Shown here in pieces: positions 48,228-58,040 of a stretch of DNA of 64,000 nt. Made by a program: the position numbers and the translations under genes. Source of the stretch: Acidobacteria bacterium RIFCSPLOWO2_12_FULL_66_21 (GTDB taxonomy: Bacteria > Acidobacteriota > Vicinamibacteria > Vicinamibacterales > 2-12-FULL-66-21); NCBI GenBank assembly GCA_001767455.1, contig MELC01000029.1, forward strand, positions 38,318 to 102,317, written 5' to 3'. Position 1 is the stretch's first letter. Every line of letters begins with the position of its first letter. A model generated the notes under the pieces. It had not been told where the DNA came from, did not search any database, and saw only the letters and a program-made list of their open reading frames with translations.

Positions 48228-48787
48228 ATGTCCGAACTGCGCTACGCGTTGCGATCGCTCCGCCGCACGCCTTGGTATGCCTTGACCGTTATCGGGGAAT
48301 TCGAAGCGGGATCCCCGGTCATCGCCGTCAGTCAGCGAGCTGCGAAGCGATATTGGCCCGGCCAGCCTGCAGTCGGCCAGACGTTGACGATGGGCGGCCG
48401 GCCGTTCGCGGTCGTCGGTGTCGTGCCCGACGTGCGCTTCCGCTCGCTCGACGCGGAGCCCGAGGGAGAGGTCTACTGACGACGGCTCGCCGCACGCGCG
48501 AGATCGGGATTCGCCTCTCGCTCGGTGCGACGCGCCATGGCGTCGTGCAGCTCCTGCTCCGCGAGCAGCTCGTCTCGCTGGCCGCCGGCCTCGCCATTGG
48601 CGGCGTGGCGGCCGCGTGGGCCGTGCGGTTCGTGCGGGCGTCTCTCTACCACCTCACCGGTTACGACACAGGCGTGTGGGTCGTCGCGGTGACGGTGCTG
48701 ATCCTGACCGCCGCGGCAGGCACGCTCATGCCCGCTCTCCGCGCCAGCCGGACGGACCCGGCGAAGGCCCTGCGGGCGGAGGATTAG
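48228..48787 (+). pseudogene. Collapsed ADOP permease remnant
   Basis: Three pieces of an ADOP remain. An N-terminal piece (MSELRYALRSLRRTPWYALT) runs straight into the second periplasmic domain (AVSQRAAKRYWPGQPAVGQTLTMGG...VVGVVPDVRF), and this stops at 48477-48479 after EGEVY. In another frame the FtsX C-terminus follows (RRTREIGIRLSLGATRHGVVQLLLREQ...ASRTDPAKALRAED). Compared with the intact gene at 38560, about 500 residues before the second domain and about 80 after it are missing. Junctions are near 48298 and 48480. It follows the copy-2 secreted gene by 28 bp. Confidence 0.9.
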
Positions 48788-48838
48788 GCATGGCGGCACT
48801 GGCGGCCAGTGGCACCCTGCCCGCCGCGTTCACACGAA

Positions 48839-51574
48839 TCACTCGCACCGCAGCACGACGGTCGGGTCCACCGCAATTGCACGTCGAACGGGCCCCAGGC
48901 ATGCCAGCAGCGAGACGAGCGCGAGCACGACCGACACGGCGGCGTAGGTCGCCGGCTCGGTCGGGGACACACCCCATAACTGATTGGCGATGAGGCCGGA
49001 GAGCGCCGCCGCGGCCGCAAGTCCGAGCGCGAGCCCGACGGCAATCAACGGCACAACCCGTCGCCCGACGAGCGTCACGATCTCGCGACGGCCGGCGCCC
49101 ACCGTTCTCCGGATCCCGATCTCACGAGTGCGCTCGTTGACCGCGTGGGCGGTGACCCCGTAGGTGCCGATCGCCGAGAGCAGCATCGCCGTCAGCGCGA
49201 ACGCCGCGAGGGCGAGCACGTAGTTCCTGGATTCGCTGCGCCGCGCGTACAGATGCTGCTGGACGGTGCCCACGCGCACGAGCGGCCGGTCAGGGTCCAC
49301 CTCGGACACGGCGCGTCGCGCGGCAGAGAGGACGCTCGCCATGTCGCCGCGACGGCGTACCAGGAACGTCATCTGGCCAAACATGCCAATCCAGCGCCCC
49401 GCGTAGCTGGACGGCTGCTGGCGATATGACGCGTAAATAACGGGCGCCGCGTCAATCTGATTCAGCCGCGTCGGGATGTCCGCGACGATGCCGGCCACCT
49501 CGCGATCGCGTTCGTCCGGTCCGTTGCCCAGCGTGACGTGCTTGCCGAGCGCGTCTTCGCCGGGCCAGAAGCTGCGGGCCATCGCCTCGTTGACGATGGC
49601 CACCCATGGAGACGAGTCAGTATCGCGGGCATCGAAGTCGCGCCCGCGGATAATCGGCGTGCGTGCGGTGGCGAAGAAGCCCGGCGTCACGAGGAAATAC
49701 GGAACCTCCCGCACGTCGCGAGTCCCGTTCTTTTCAAGGGCAACGATCGTCGTGGGAAGCACGAGGCTGTTCACCGGCGGATAGGAAATCCCGGCGACCG
49801 ACTCCGTCCCGGGGAGCTGGCGCAGGCGCTCGTACAGCCGATCGATCGTCCGAGCGGGCGGCACGTTCAACTCGAAATGCGGCAGCCCGTTGATGTATCC
49901 CACCTGCTTCGCATAGGCGGCAGGCACGACCCCGTACTCGAACGTCAACAGGCCGTCCGGATCCATGTTGATGTTCCGGCCCGAGAGGCGAAGAAAGCTG
50001 TGCGCCAGCAGTCCCGCGAGTACGAGCAGCACGAGCGCAAACGCGAGCTGGGCGATCACGAGCATGCCGCGCTGGCGATGGCCGCTCGGATGCTTGCCGG
50101 CCGCCGCGCCCGAGGCGTTGAGCGCACTCGACAGATCCATCCGGCCGCTGGCGAGCGCCGAGGGAAGACCGAGCGCAAACGCACTCAACACCGACAGCAG
50201 GACCGCGACAGCGACGACGCCCCCGTCCAGGTCCAGTCCGGCCAGATGCGGCGCTGAAGCCGGCGGACCGAGGGCCGTCGTGACCACGCGGAGCCCGACC
50301 GCCGCCACGACCAGCCCCAGAACGCCCCCTGCTCCGGACAGGAGAGCGCTTTCGGCCAGCAGCTGCCGGACGATCCGGGCGCGGCCCGCTCCAAGCGCGG
50401 CGCGGAGGGCGATCTCGCGACGGCGGACCGTCGTCCTCGCGATCGACAGGCCCGCGATGTTCGTGCAGGTGATCAGCAGCACCAGCGCGACGGCGGCCTG
50501 GAGCGTGAACAGCGGCGCCTTCGTCCACCCGTACATCGCCTGACGCAGCGGTTGCACGCGCGCGCCCCACCCCTTGTGCCGCTCGGGCGACACGTTCGCG
50601 AGATCGGCGGCAATGGCATCGAAGTCAGCCTGCGCCTGTGCGATCGTCACCCCGGGCTTCAGCCGCCCGAGCACGACGAATGGCCGTCCTGCCCCGGGAC
50701 GGCGCGCGGCGTCGGGACCGAGGATCATCGGCATCCAGCAGTCGACGTTGTCGGCAAGATACCGGAAGTCAGCCGGCATCACGCCGATGATCCGCCGCGA
50801 CACGCCGTTGATCCGCACGCGCCTGCCGATGATGTCTGGGGCGCCGCCGAAGCGCTGGCGCCAGAGGCGGTGGCTGATCACGACCACGCGGGCGGCGTCG
50901 CTGGCCGCGTCCCGTGTGGTGTCAGGCCATCGCCCGTGCAACGGCGCGACGCCGAGCAATTCGAACCACCCCGGCGTGACCGACAATCCGGGGATGCTCT
51001 CGGCCGGCGTTCCATCGGGCTCCGCGGCGAACTGGCGCGGTCCGGAAAGCGAGACGGCAATCGCGTCCAGCGTCCGCGAGCGATCCCTCCAGGCCACGTA
51101 ATCGAGAATCGACGCGCCGCTGGCCTGCCGCGGCTGGTCGATCGCGAACGTTTGCACGATCACCAGGCGTTCGGCGTGCGCGAACGGGAGCTTCGTCATG
51201 AGCACACCGTGGAGCGCGCCCATGACCGCGGCATTGCCGCCGATTCCCAGCGCGAGCGACAGCAGGGCGACCGTGGTGAACCCGGGACTGCGACGGAGCA
51301 TGCGGAGACCGAAGACGACATCCTGGCGGAGATCGTCAATCCAGCGCACGCGACGCTGATCGCGGCTGCGTTCGGCGAATAGCGCCGGGTTGCCGAACTC
51401 GCGGCGCGCCGTCAGACGCGCCTCGACGGGCGTCAGGCCTTCCGCGATTTTCTCTGTCGTGAGTTGCTCGAGATGGAACGCCAGCTCGCGCTCGAGCTCC
51501 GCGTCCAGATCAGCCGGCCGCAGCAGCGATCGCGCACGGAGGTGGGCCACCCGCAGCAGTCGCACAATGCGCAC
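48839..51574 (-). CDS. ADOP-type ABC permease with N-terminal helical domain
   Basis: 911 residues from GTG 51574 with GGGGAGG upstream. N-terminal helical segment (PADLDAELERELAFHLEQLTTEKIAEGLTPVEARLTARREFG), then MacB core LRRSPGFTTVALLSLALGIGGNAAVMGALHG, second core GHRQRGMLVIAQLAFALVLLVLAGL, and end GPVRRAIAVDPTVVLRCE. It is the largest ADOP here. The PadR gene ends 15 bp before its start, so the pair is one operon. Substrate unknown. Confidence 0.93.
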   Translation of the reverse strand: MRIVRLLRVAHLRARSLLRPADLDAELERELAFHLEQLTTEKIAEGLTPVEARLTARREFGNPALFAERSRDQRRVRWIDDLRQDVVFGLRMLRRSPGFTTVALLSLALGIGGNAAVMGALHGVLMTKLPFAHAERLVIVQTFAIDQPRQASGASILDYVAWRDRSRTLDAIAVSLSGPRQFAAEPDGTPAESIPGLSVTPGWFELLGVAPLHGRWPDTTRDAASDAARVVVISHRLWRQRFGGAPDIIGRRVRINGVSRRIIGVMPADFRYLADNVDCWMPMILGPDAARRPGAGRPFVVLGRLKPGVTIAQAQADFDAIAADLANVSPERHKGWGARVQPLRQAMYGWTKAPLFTLQAAVALVLLITCTNIAGLSIARTTVRRREIALRAALGAGRARIVRQLLAESALLSGAGGVLGLVVAAVGLRVVTTALGPPASAPHLAGLDLDGGVVAVAVLLSVLSAFALGLPSALASGRMDLSSALNASGAAAGKHPSGHRQRGMLVIAQLAFALVLLVLAGLLAHSFLRLSGRNINMDPDGLLTFEYGVVPAAYAKQVGYINGLPHFELNVPPARTIDRLYERLRQLPGTESVAGISYPPVNSLVLPTTIVALEKNGTRDVREVPYFLVTPGFFATARTPIIRGRDFDARDTDSSPWVAIVNEAMARSFWPGEDALGKHVTLGNGPDERDREVAGIVADIPTRLNQIDAAPVIYASYRQQPSSYAGRWIGMFGQMTFLVRRRGDMASVLSAARRAVSEVDPDRPLVRVGTVQQHLYARRSESRNYVLALAAFALTAMLLSAIGTYGVTAHAVNERTREIGIRRTVGAGRREIVTLVGRRVVPLIAVGLALGLAAAAALSGLIANQLWGVSPTEPATYAAVSVVLALVSLLACLGPVRRAIAVDPTVVLRCE

Positions 51575-51589
51575 GGACCCTCCCCGGAT

Positions 51590-51919
51590 TCAGGCCCGCT
51601 TCAGGAGCAGGCCCACTGCGCCCGACAGGCGCTTCCAGCTTTCCATCTCCCGCTCCAGTTGCTGCTTGCCTTCGCGCGTCAGCGAGTAGAACTTCGCGTT
51701 GCGCCCCAGCTCGGTGTTCTTCCAGCCGGCGGTGATCCACCCCTGCTGCTCCAGCCGGTGGAGCGCCGGGTACAGCGATCCCTGCCCAACCGACAGCTCG
51801 TCGTCGGTCAACCACTGAATCTTCTTCGCGATCCCCCATCCGTGGAGCGGCTCTCGGGCCAGCGTCTTCAGGATCAGCAGATCGAGCGTGCCTTGCAGGA
51901 GATCGGACGGCTTGGGCAT
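51590..51919 (-). CDS. PadR family regulator of the second ADOP
   Basis: 109 residues from ATG 51919, chosen over a longer frame that would cross the direct repeats. PSDLLQGTLDLLILKTLAREPLHGWGIAKKI, then LSVGQGSLYPALHRLEQQGWI and wing GRNAKFYSLTREGKQQL. A close homologue of the PadR at 43938. It is divergent from the TIGR03435 operon and could control both directions. Confidence 0.94.
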   Translation of the reverse strand: MPKPSDLLQGTLDLLILKTLAREPLHGWGIAKKIQWLTDDELSVGQGSLYPALHRLEQQGWITAGWKNTELGRNAKFYSLTREGKQQLEREMESWKRLSGAVGLLLKRA

Positions 51920-51922
51920 GAC

Positions 51923-51979
51923 TTGACAATGATACCTCGAACGTCGACAATTCTCACATGCCTCGACTATCGACAATTC
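51923..51979 (+). promoter_or_regulatory. Divergent promoter region with two direct repeats
   Basis: For the plus strand, TTGACA (51923-51928) and GACAAT (51946-51951) are 17 bp apart. A 19-bp sequence, CCTCGA-NNN-TCGACAATTC, occurs at 51935-51953 and again at 51961-51979, a 26-bp period that overlaps the promoter. On the minus strand TATCAT (51934-51929) may be the PadR -10. The repeats are likely PadR sites. Confidence 0.65.
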
Positions 51980-51996
51980 ACCGCAGGAGGATCCCC

Positions 51997-52869
51997 ATGC
52001 GACAGGTGCCCCTTCCCGGTCTCATCCTGGTGGCCTGTGTGCTCGCCGTCACGAGTCCGGGCGCAGCTCCGCAGGATGCACAGTCTTCGGCGGCGCCGGC
52101 CCGCGTGGCGTTCGAGGCCGCGACGGTGCGGCAGAACAAGGGCGGAACCGGCCAGAACCAGCGGCGACTTCCCGGCGGCCGTTACACGGCAACGAACATG
52201 ACGCTCCGTGCGCTGATCAGACTTGCCTACGGCAATGCGTCGCTGTTTCGGCCCGAGGAGCAGATCGTTGGCGGCCCCGGATGGATCGACTCGGACCGGT
52301 TCGACATCGACGCGAAGGCCGCCGCGGAGTTCGTGCCGGATGCCGACGGCGTGACGCGCCAGCACCTGGCCATGCTGCGAACGCTCCTGGAAGACCGGTT
52401 TCAGCTGAGGGCGCGGATGGAGAAGCGGGAGCTGCCAATCTACGAGCTGGTGCGGGCAAGAAAAGATGGAGCGCTCGGTCCGGACCTGAAGGTCTCGACG
52501 CTCGATTGCCGGCCTGGTGCGCCGCCACCGCCCGCTGGCGTCAAGTGCGGGGTCAGCAGTGACGGTCCCGCGCTCGTCGGCCGCGGAATGCCGATTTCGG
52601 CGCTCGTCGCGTTCCTGACGATTTCCCCCGCGGTGGGCCGGCTCGTCCAGGACCACACGGGGCTGACCGGCGTGTACGACGCGCGCCTGAACTTCGTGCG
52701 GCCGTTCGTCCTCGGACCCGGCGGGGCGGTTCCCAACCCTGACACCGATTCGGGACCGACCATCTTCACGGCACTCCAGGAGCAGCTCGGCCTGAAGCTC
52801 GAATCCAGGAAGGCTCCTGTCGACGTCCTTGTCATCGAACACATCGAGCGACTCGTCGAGGAGAAATGA
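51997..52869 (+). CDS. Soli_TIGR03435-type secreted protein
   Basis: 290 residues; ATG 51997 after AGGAGG (51985-51990). Signal peptide MRQVPLPGLILVACVLAVTS. The family hallmarks are clear: FEAATVRQNKG, NMTLRALIRLAYG, VGGPGWIDSDRFDIDAKA, LLEDRFQLRARMEKRELPIYELV, DHTGLTGVYDARLNF and ALQEQLGLKLESRKAPVDVLVIEHIER. This family (DUF3738) occurs almost only in Acidobacteria, in large paralogous sets; its activity is unknown. It is coupled by ATGA to the receptor gene downstream. Confidence 0.93.
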   Translation: MRQVPLPGLILVACVLAVTSPGAAPQDAQSSAAPARVAFEAATVRQNKGGTGQNQRRLPGGRYTATNMTLRALIRLAYGNASLFRPEEQIVGGPGWIDSDRFDIDAKAAAEFVPDADGVTRQHLAMLRTLLEDRFQLRARMEKRELPIYELVRARKDGALGPDLKVSTLDCRPGAPPPPAGVKCGVSSDGPALVGRGMPISALVAFLTISPAVGRLVQDHTGLTGVYDARLNFVRPFVLGPGGAVPNPDTDSGPTIFTALQEQLGLKLESRKAPVDVLVIEHIERLVEEK

Positions 52870-55835
52870 TGATCGGCGGCTGGCTGTGCACGATCGCGTC
52901 CGCGATCGCCTGCAGCGTGCCTCAGGCGCCGAGCGCGGCCGGATACTCCGGGATCGTCACGTTCCGCGGGCAGGCCGTGCCCGGCGCGACAGTCACGGCG
53001 AAGCAGGGCGGAAAGATCATCGTCAGCGTGACGGATGCGGATGGCGTGTATCTGCTGGCCGACCTCGGCGATGGCCTCTGGACGATCGACGTGGAAATGC
53101 AGGGGTTTGTCACACTGCGACGCCAGGTCGCGATCCCTGCCACTCCCGGGGCGTCAACACCGGCCTGGGAGCTCACCATGAAATCCCTCGGCGAGATGAC
53201 CGGCGGGCCCTCACCGCCAGTTCCGCTTGCGGGAGTGCGGACACCCATCCCTCCGGCCAACCCGCCGGCGCAATCCGACGAGCCGCAGGCCGACGCCGCC
53301 GCGGACGGGTTCGTGATCAACGGCAGCGTCAACAATGCAGCCGCTTCCCCCTTCGCGCAGCCGCGCGCGTTCGGCAACAACCGTCCGCGCGCCGGAGCGC
53401 GGTACTCCGGCAGCCTCGCCTTTGTCGGAGGCAGCTCGAGATTCGACGCGCGGCCGTTCTCGTTCGGCGATCGACCCTCGGCGAAGCCGGCTTACAGCGA
53501 CCTGCGCGTTCTGGCGGCCTTCGGCGGCCCGATCAAGCTCCCGCGCCTCAATCCAGACAGCGCGAGGTTCTTCATCGGGTATCAGACCAGCGACGATCAC
53601 ACCGCCAGCACCGAATCCACCGTCATGCCGACGGAGCTCGAGCGCCGCGGCGACTTCTCGCGCAGCGTTGACGCGGCTGGTCACCCCGTGCAGGTTCGAG
53701 ACCCGCGCACCGGTGATCTGTTCGATGTCATCCCGCCGGAGTTCATCAGCCCCCAGGCCGCCGCGCTCCTGCGGTACTTCCCGCTGCCGAATCTCGAGGC
53801 TGGCGGCCGATACAATTATCAGGCGCCCGTGTTGCAAGGCACTCGCCGGCAGAACGTGCAGTTCCGCTGGACGCAGACGATCGGACCGAATCTCTTCTCT
53901 GCCGTGGTGGCTTATCAACGGACCGGCACGGACACGACCTCCATGTGGGGATTCAGGGACGGCCGCAGCGATTCAGCATTGGACAGCGCCGTCACGTGGA
54001 ACCGGCGCCTCAACCGGACCGCGGCGATCCGGCTTCGGTATCAGTACACGCGCGTGTCGGACCGCGTGACGCCCTACTTCGCGAGGCGCGCCAACGTGTC
54101 GGGGGAGGCAGGGATCGCCGGCAACGATCAGGACCCCGCGAACTGGGGCCCGCCGAGGCTTCTGTTCCCGAACCTCGCCAGTCTCGCGGACGCGCAGTTC
54201 GAGTCCTCGCGCGCGCCGACGCACGCGGGTGGCGTCGAGATGTATCTGAATCGGCGCCGACACAACATCACGATCGGTGGAAACATACGCCGGCACCACA
54301 CCGACCTCGTGTCACAACAGGATCCGCGGGGAACGCTGGCCTTCACGGGCGCGGTCACGGGTGTCCCGCTCGCCGACTTCCTGGTGGGGATCCCGACGGT
54401 CATCTCAATCGGGGCCGGCAACGCCGACAAGTACTTTCGCTCTTCATCATTCGACGCGTATGTGAACGACGATGCGCGGCTGACGCCGGTCGTCACGGTG
54501 ACCTTCGGCGTACGCTGGGAGTACGAGGCGCCTTTCACCGAGGCGAACGGCGGCCTTGTCAACCTGGACATCGCGCCTGGTTTCACCGCCGTCAGCCCTG
54601 TCGCCGCGAGCCGTCCGGCAGGCGCCCTGACGAACCGGAGGCTGCCGGCCTCGCTGGTGCATTCCGACAAGATGGGATTTCAGCCGCGCGCGGCGCTCGC
54701 GTGGAGACCGGTACCGGCCTCGTCGCTCGTGATCCGCGCCGGATACGGCATCTATCGGAACACGGCCGTGTACTTGCCCATCGCGACGTTGCTCTCTCAA
54801 CAGCCGCCACTTTCGAAGACGTTCCGGATGTTGAACGGTGCATCCGATCTGCGCGATCTCGCGAACGCGTTCGTGCTGCCACCGGCGGGCACGCCGAATA
54901 CGTTCGCCGTGGACCCGCGCTTCCGGGTCGGGTACGCACACAACTGGCAGGTGTCCGTGCAACGCGATCTGCCCGCGTCGCTGCTCGTGATCGCGAGCTA
55001 TCTCGGCTCCAGAGGCAGCCGTTTGCCGCAGCAGATCCTGCCGAACACATACCCGCCCGGCGTCGTCGATCCCTGCCCGTCGTGTCCGGCAGGGTTCACG
55101 TATCTCACGTCTGCGGGCAGCTCGTCGCGCCATGCCGCGCGCCTCTTGCTCCGGCGGCGCCTCCGGAACGGTCTCGCCGCCAGTGCGCAGTACACGCTCG
55201 CCAGGGCGACAGACGATGCATCGAGCTTCAGCAGCGTGATCCTCTCTGGCGCGGCGGTCGCACAGGACTGGCTCCATCCCGATGCGGAACGGGCACCCTC
55301 CAGCTTCGACCAGCGCCATCAGCTGGCAGTGCAGTTCGAGTACTCGACGGGCGTCGGCCGGTCCGCGATCGCGTCGATGAACGGCTGGAAGGGGTCTCTC
55401 CTGAAGGGCTGGACGCTGGCGAGCCAGCTCACCACGGGCAGTGGGCTGCCCGTCACGCCGCTGTATCTCGCGCCGGTACCGGGCACCGGCGTCGTCGGAG
55501 TGCGCCCTGACTTGACGGGCGCCCCGGTTGACGACCGACCGCCGGGCTCTTACGCGAATCCTGCCGCGTATGAGCCGCCCGCGCCTGGGCGATGGGGAAC
55601 CGCGGGACGCCATTCGATCAGGGGACCGGCGCAGTTCACGTGCGACGCGAGCCTTGCTCGATCCTTTCCACTCGGCGAGCGGTTCACGCTCGAATGGCGC
55701 GCCGATGTCTCGAATCTCCTGAACCGTGTGACGTACGCGGCGATCAACACGCTCGTCGCGAATCCGCAGTTCGGTTTGCCCACGGTGACAAATCCCATGC
55801 GCAAGGTTCAGACAAGCGTCCGATTGAGGTTCTGA
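52866..55835 (+). CDS. TonB-dependent receptor-like outer-membrane protein
   Basis: 989 residues; ATG 52866 overlaps the stop before it. An N-terminal CarboxypepD_reg module (YSGIVTFRGQAVPGATVTAKQGGKIIVSVTDADGVYLLADLGDG) is followed by a long beta-barrel with receptor-type strands and RLNPDSARFFIGYQTS, PVVTVTFGVRWEYEAPFTEANGG, LVASYLGSRGSRLPQ-like strands near 715, and a C-terminal strand ending in QTSVRLRF. The usual TonB box and plug are not clear, typical of the acidobacterial Oar-like group. Probably an outer-membrane transporter or surface barrel. Forms an operon with TIGR03435 and VWFA genes. Confidence 0.87.
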   Translation: MMIGGWLCTIASAIACSVPQAPSAAGYSGIVTFRGQAVPGATVTAKQGGKIIVSVTDADGVYLLADLGDGLWTIDVEMQGFVTLRRQVAIPATPGASTPAWELTMKSLGEMTGGPSPPVPLAGVRTPIPPANPPAQSDEPQADAAADGFVINGSVNNAAASPFAQPRAFGNNRPRAGARYSGSLAFVGGSSRFDARPFSFGDRPSAKPAYSDLRVLAAFGGPIKLPRLNPDSARFFIGYQTSDDHTASTESTVMPTELERRGDFSRSVDAAGHPVQVRDPRTGDLFDVIPPEFISPQAAALLRYFPLPNLEAGGRYNYQAPVLQGTRRQNVQFRWTQTIGPNLFSAVVAYQRTGTDTTSMWGFRDGRSDSALDSAVTWNRRLNRTAAIRLRYQYTRVSDRVTPYFARRANVSGEAGIAGNDQDPANWGPPRLLFPNLASLADAQFESSRAPTHAGGVEMYLNRRRHNITIGGNIRRHHTDLVSQQDPRGTLAFTGAVTGVPLADFLVGIPTVISIGAGNADKYFRSSSFDAYVNDDARLTPVVTVTFGVRWEYEAPFTEANGGLVNLDIAPGFTAVSPVAASRPAGALTNRRLPASLVHSDKMGFQPRAALAWRPVPASSLVIRAGYGIYRNTAVYLPIATLLSQQPPLSKTFRMLNGASDLRDLANAFVLPPAGTPNTFAVDPRFRVGYAHNWQVSVQRDLPASLLVIASYLGSRGSRLPQQILPNTYPPGVVDPCPSCPAGFTYLTSAGSSSRHAARLLLRRRLRNGLAASAQYTLARATDDASSFSSVILSGAAVAQDWLHPDAERAPSSFDQRHQLAVQFEYSTGVGRSAIASMNGWKGSLLKGWTLASQLTTGSGLPVTPLYLAPVPGTGVVGVRPDLTGAPVDDRPPGSYANPAAYEPPAPGRWGTAGRHSIRGPAQFTCDASLARSFPLGERFTLEWRADVSNLLNRVTYAAINTLVANPQFGLPTVTNPMRKVQTSVRLRF

Positions 55836-57937
55836 TGCGGAGTTCACACGCGGCCCAGTGGCTTCGCCGCGCCGCGGTGCTCGCCATGACGTGTGCCTGT
55901 ACCGGGGCCGCCGCACAGGCGCCGCTGCCGGGGCAGGATCGACCACGGGCGGTGTTCCGCACCACGACACGTCTGGTCACACAGACGGTGGTGGTGAAGG
56001 ACAAGCAGGGCAGGCCGATCACGGGGCTGACCGCGGCCGACTTCGTGGTCACGGAAGACGGGCAGAGACAGGACGTCGCATTCGCGGAGTTCCAGTCGGT
56101 GGGCGGCACAGCCGACGAGACGGCAGCCGCGGCCGCTCCCGTGCCGATACCCGCGCGCGCCGGCGGGCCGGCGCGCGCGCCGATCAGCATCCCCTCTCCC
56201 GGAACGATCGGTTATCGCAATCATCGCCTGCTCGTTCTGTACTTCGACCTGTCGTCGATGTCGCCCTCCGACCAGGCGCGCGCCTGCAGCGGCGCCCGCA
56301 CGTACATCGACACACAGATGGCGCCTTCCGATCTGCTGGCGATCATGGCGTTCGACGGCGGAGCGGTCCGTGTGCCGCAGGACTTCACCTCCGACCGTGA
56401 CGCCCTCCGGCATGTCGTCCAGTCGCTGCAGTCGGGGAACGACCAGAACGGCGACGGGGTCGCCGACGACCCCGAGCAGGGCTCGGCGTTCGGCGAGAAC
56501 GACGCGGAGTTCAATCTGTTCAACACCGATCGCCAGCTCGCCGCACTGCAGACCGCGGCCGCGATGCTTCGCCCGCTGCCGGAGCAGAAGTCGCTGATCT
56601 ACTTCAGCGGCGGCGTCAGGATGCGCGGGACCGACAACCGCGCCCAGCTGCGGGCGACGGTCAACGCGGCCGTGCGGGCGAACGTCACGCTGAACCCGGT
56701 TGACGCCAGAGGACTCGTTGCGCTTCCGCCGCTCGGGGATGCCACGCGCGCATCGCCAGGGGGCATCGGCATGTTCGCCGGGACGCTGGCGGACGCCCTG
56801 CAGCGAAGATTCGAACGATCGCAGGACACGCTGTATGCGCTCGCCAGGGACACCGGCGGCACGGCGCTACTCGACCAGAACGATCTGTCGCTCGGGATCG
56901 CCCAGGCGGCGCGCGCGGTCACGAGCTACTACATTCTCGGGTACTACAGCACGCACACCGGCGCCGACGGACGGTTCAGACGAGTGCGGGTCGCGCTGAG
57001 GCGCGGGCTGTCTGCCGACCTGTCGTACCGGGATGGGTACTTCGCCGACAGGGCGTTTGCGAAGTTCACGGCGGCCGACAAGGAGCGCCAGCTGGAGGAC
57101 GCGTTGAGAGACGGCAACCCGATTACCGAGATTCGCATCGCGACGGAAGTGAACTACTTTCAATTGAACCGCAACGAGTATTTCGTGCCGGTGTCGGTCA
57201 GGCTCCCGGCGAGCGAGCTGGCGCTCGCGCGACGCCGCGGCGCCGTGCGGACGGTGATCGACATCATCGGCGAAGTGCGCGATGACCACGGCGTGGCGCA
57301 CCGGAACGTTCGCGACAAGCTGGACATCAAGGTCGACGAGGGGACGGCGGCCAGCCTCTCGATCCGGCCGCTGTATTACGAGACGGGGTTCACGCTGTTG
57401 CCGGGACAGTACGTGCTCAAGATCCTGGCGCGCGATGCCACCACCGGGCGCATCGGCACCTTTGAAACGCCGTTCGAGATTCCGAATCTCGCGCGCGCGG
57501 ACGCGCGCCTCGCCATCAGCAGTGTCGTGCTGAGCTCCCAGCGCGTGGGCGTGGGTGACGCGCTCTACCGCGTGCGACAGAAGGGCGCGGACGAGCGCGC
57601 GAACCCGCTCGTCCACGACGGCCAGAGGCTGGTTCCGAGCGTCACCCGGGCGTTCCGGGCGGACCGCGAGCTCTACGTGTTTCTCCAGGCGTATCCGTCC
57701 ACCCCGGCCAGCCTCGCCGCATTTGTGACGTTCTATTCAGGCGACGCAAAGGTGTTGCAAACGGCGCCCGCAGTCGTCACTCAGCCCTCGCGTCCCGGTG
57801 CCACGGTGACGGATATTCGCTTGAGCATCCCGCCCGGCGCCCTGGCGGCCGGATCGTACGACTGCCAGGTGACGGTGCTGGACCCGGACAACGCGAAGGC
57901 CGCATTCTGGCGGGCCCCCATCGCGCTGGTCCGATAA
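55835..57937 (+). CDS. VWFA-related acidobacterial protein (TIGR03436-like)
   Basis: 700 residues; ATG 55835 shares one base with the stop of the receptor (TGATG). Signal peptide MRSSHAAQWLRRAAVLAMTC. A leading beta segment (TTRLVTQTVVVKDKQGRPITGLTAADFVVTEDGQRQ) is the family's usual N-terminal hallmark. The von Willebrand A domain follows, with RLLVLYFDLSSM as a degenerate MIDAS (the third Ser of DxSxS is Met), then LIYFSGGV and a Thr-containing loop. The C-terminus has two beta-sandwich parts. Secreted adhesion-type protein, last in the operon. Confidence 0.88.
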   Translation: MRSSHAAQWLRRAAVLAMTCACTGAAAQAPLPGQDRPRAVFRTTTRLVTQTVVVKDKQGRPITGLTAADFVVTEDGQRQDVAFAEFQSVGGTADETAAAAAPVPIPARAGGPARAPISIPSPGTIGYRNHRLLVLYFDLSSMSPSDQARACSGARTYIDTQMAPSDLLAIMAFDGGAVRVPQDFTSDRDALRHVVQSLQSGNDQNGDGVADDPEQGSAFGENDAEFNLFNTDRQLAALQTAAAMLRPLPEQKSLIYFSGGVRMRGTDNRAQLRATVNAAVRANVTLNPVDARGLVALPPLGDATRASPGGIGMFAGTLADALQRRFERSQDTLYALARDTGGTALLDQNDLSLGIAQAARAVTSYYILGYYSTHTGADGRFRRVRVALRRGLSADLSYRDGYFADRAFAKFTAADKERQLEDALRDGNPITEIRIATEVNYFQLNRNEYFVPVSVRLPASELALARRRGAVRTVIDIIGEVRDDHGVAHRNVRDKLDIKVDEGTAASLSIRPLYYETGFTLLPGQYVLKILARDATTGRIGTFETPFEIPNLARADARLAISSVVLSSQRVGVGDALYRVRQKGADERANPLVHDGQRLVPSVTRAFRADRELYVFLQAYPSTPASLAAFVTFYSGDAKVLQTAPAVVTQPSRPGATVTDIRLSIPPGALAAGSYDCQVTVLDPDNAKAAFWRAPIALVR

Positions 57938-58040
57938 AGAGGATGGGTGGATCTCGTGCTCACAGCTACGAAATCCAGCTCGCCGGGACGCAGATGAAGA
58001 TCCACCGGCGGCGCCGACGTCGCGGAAAAACGCGCGATCC

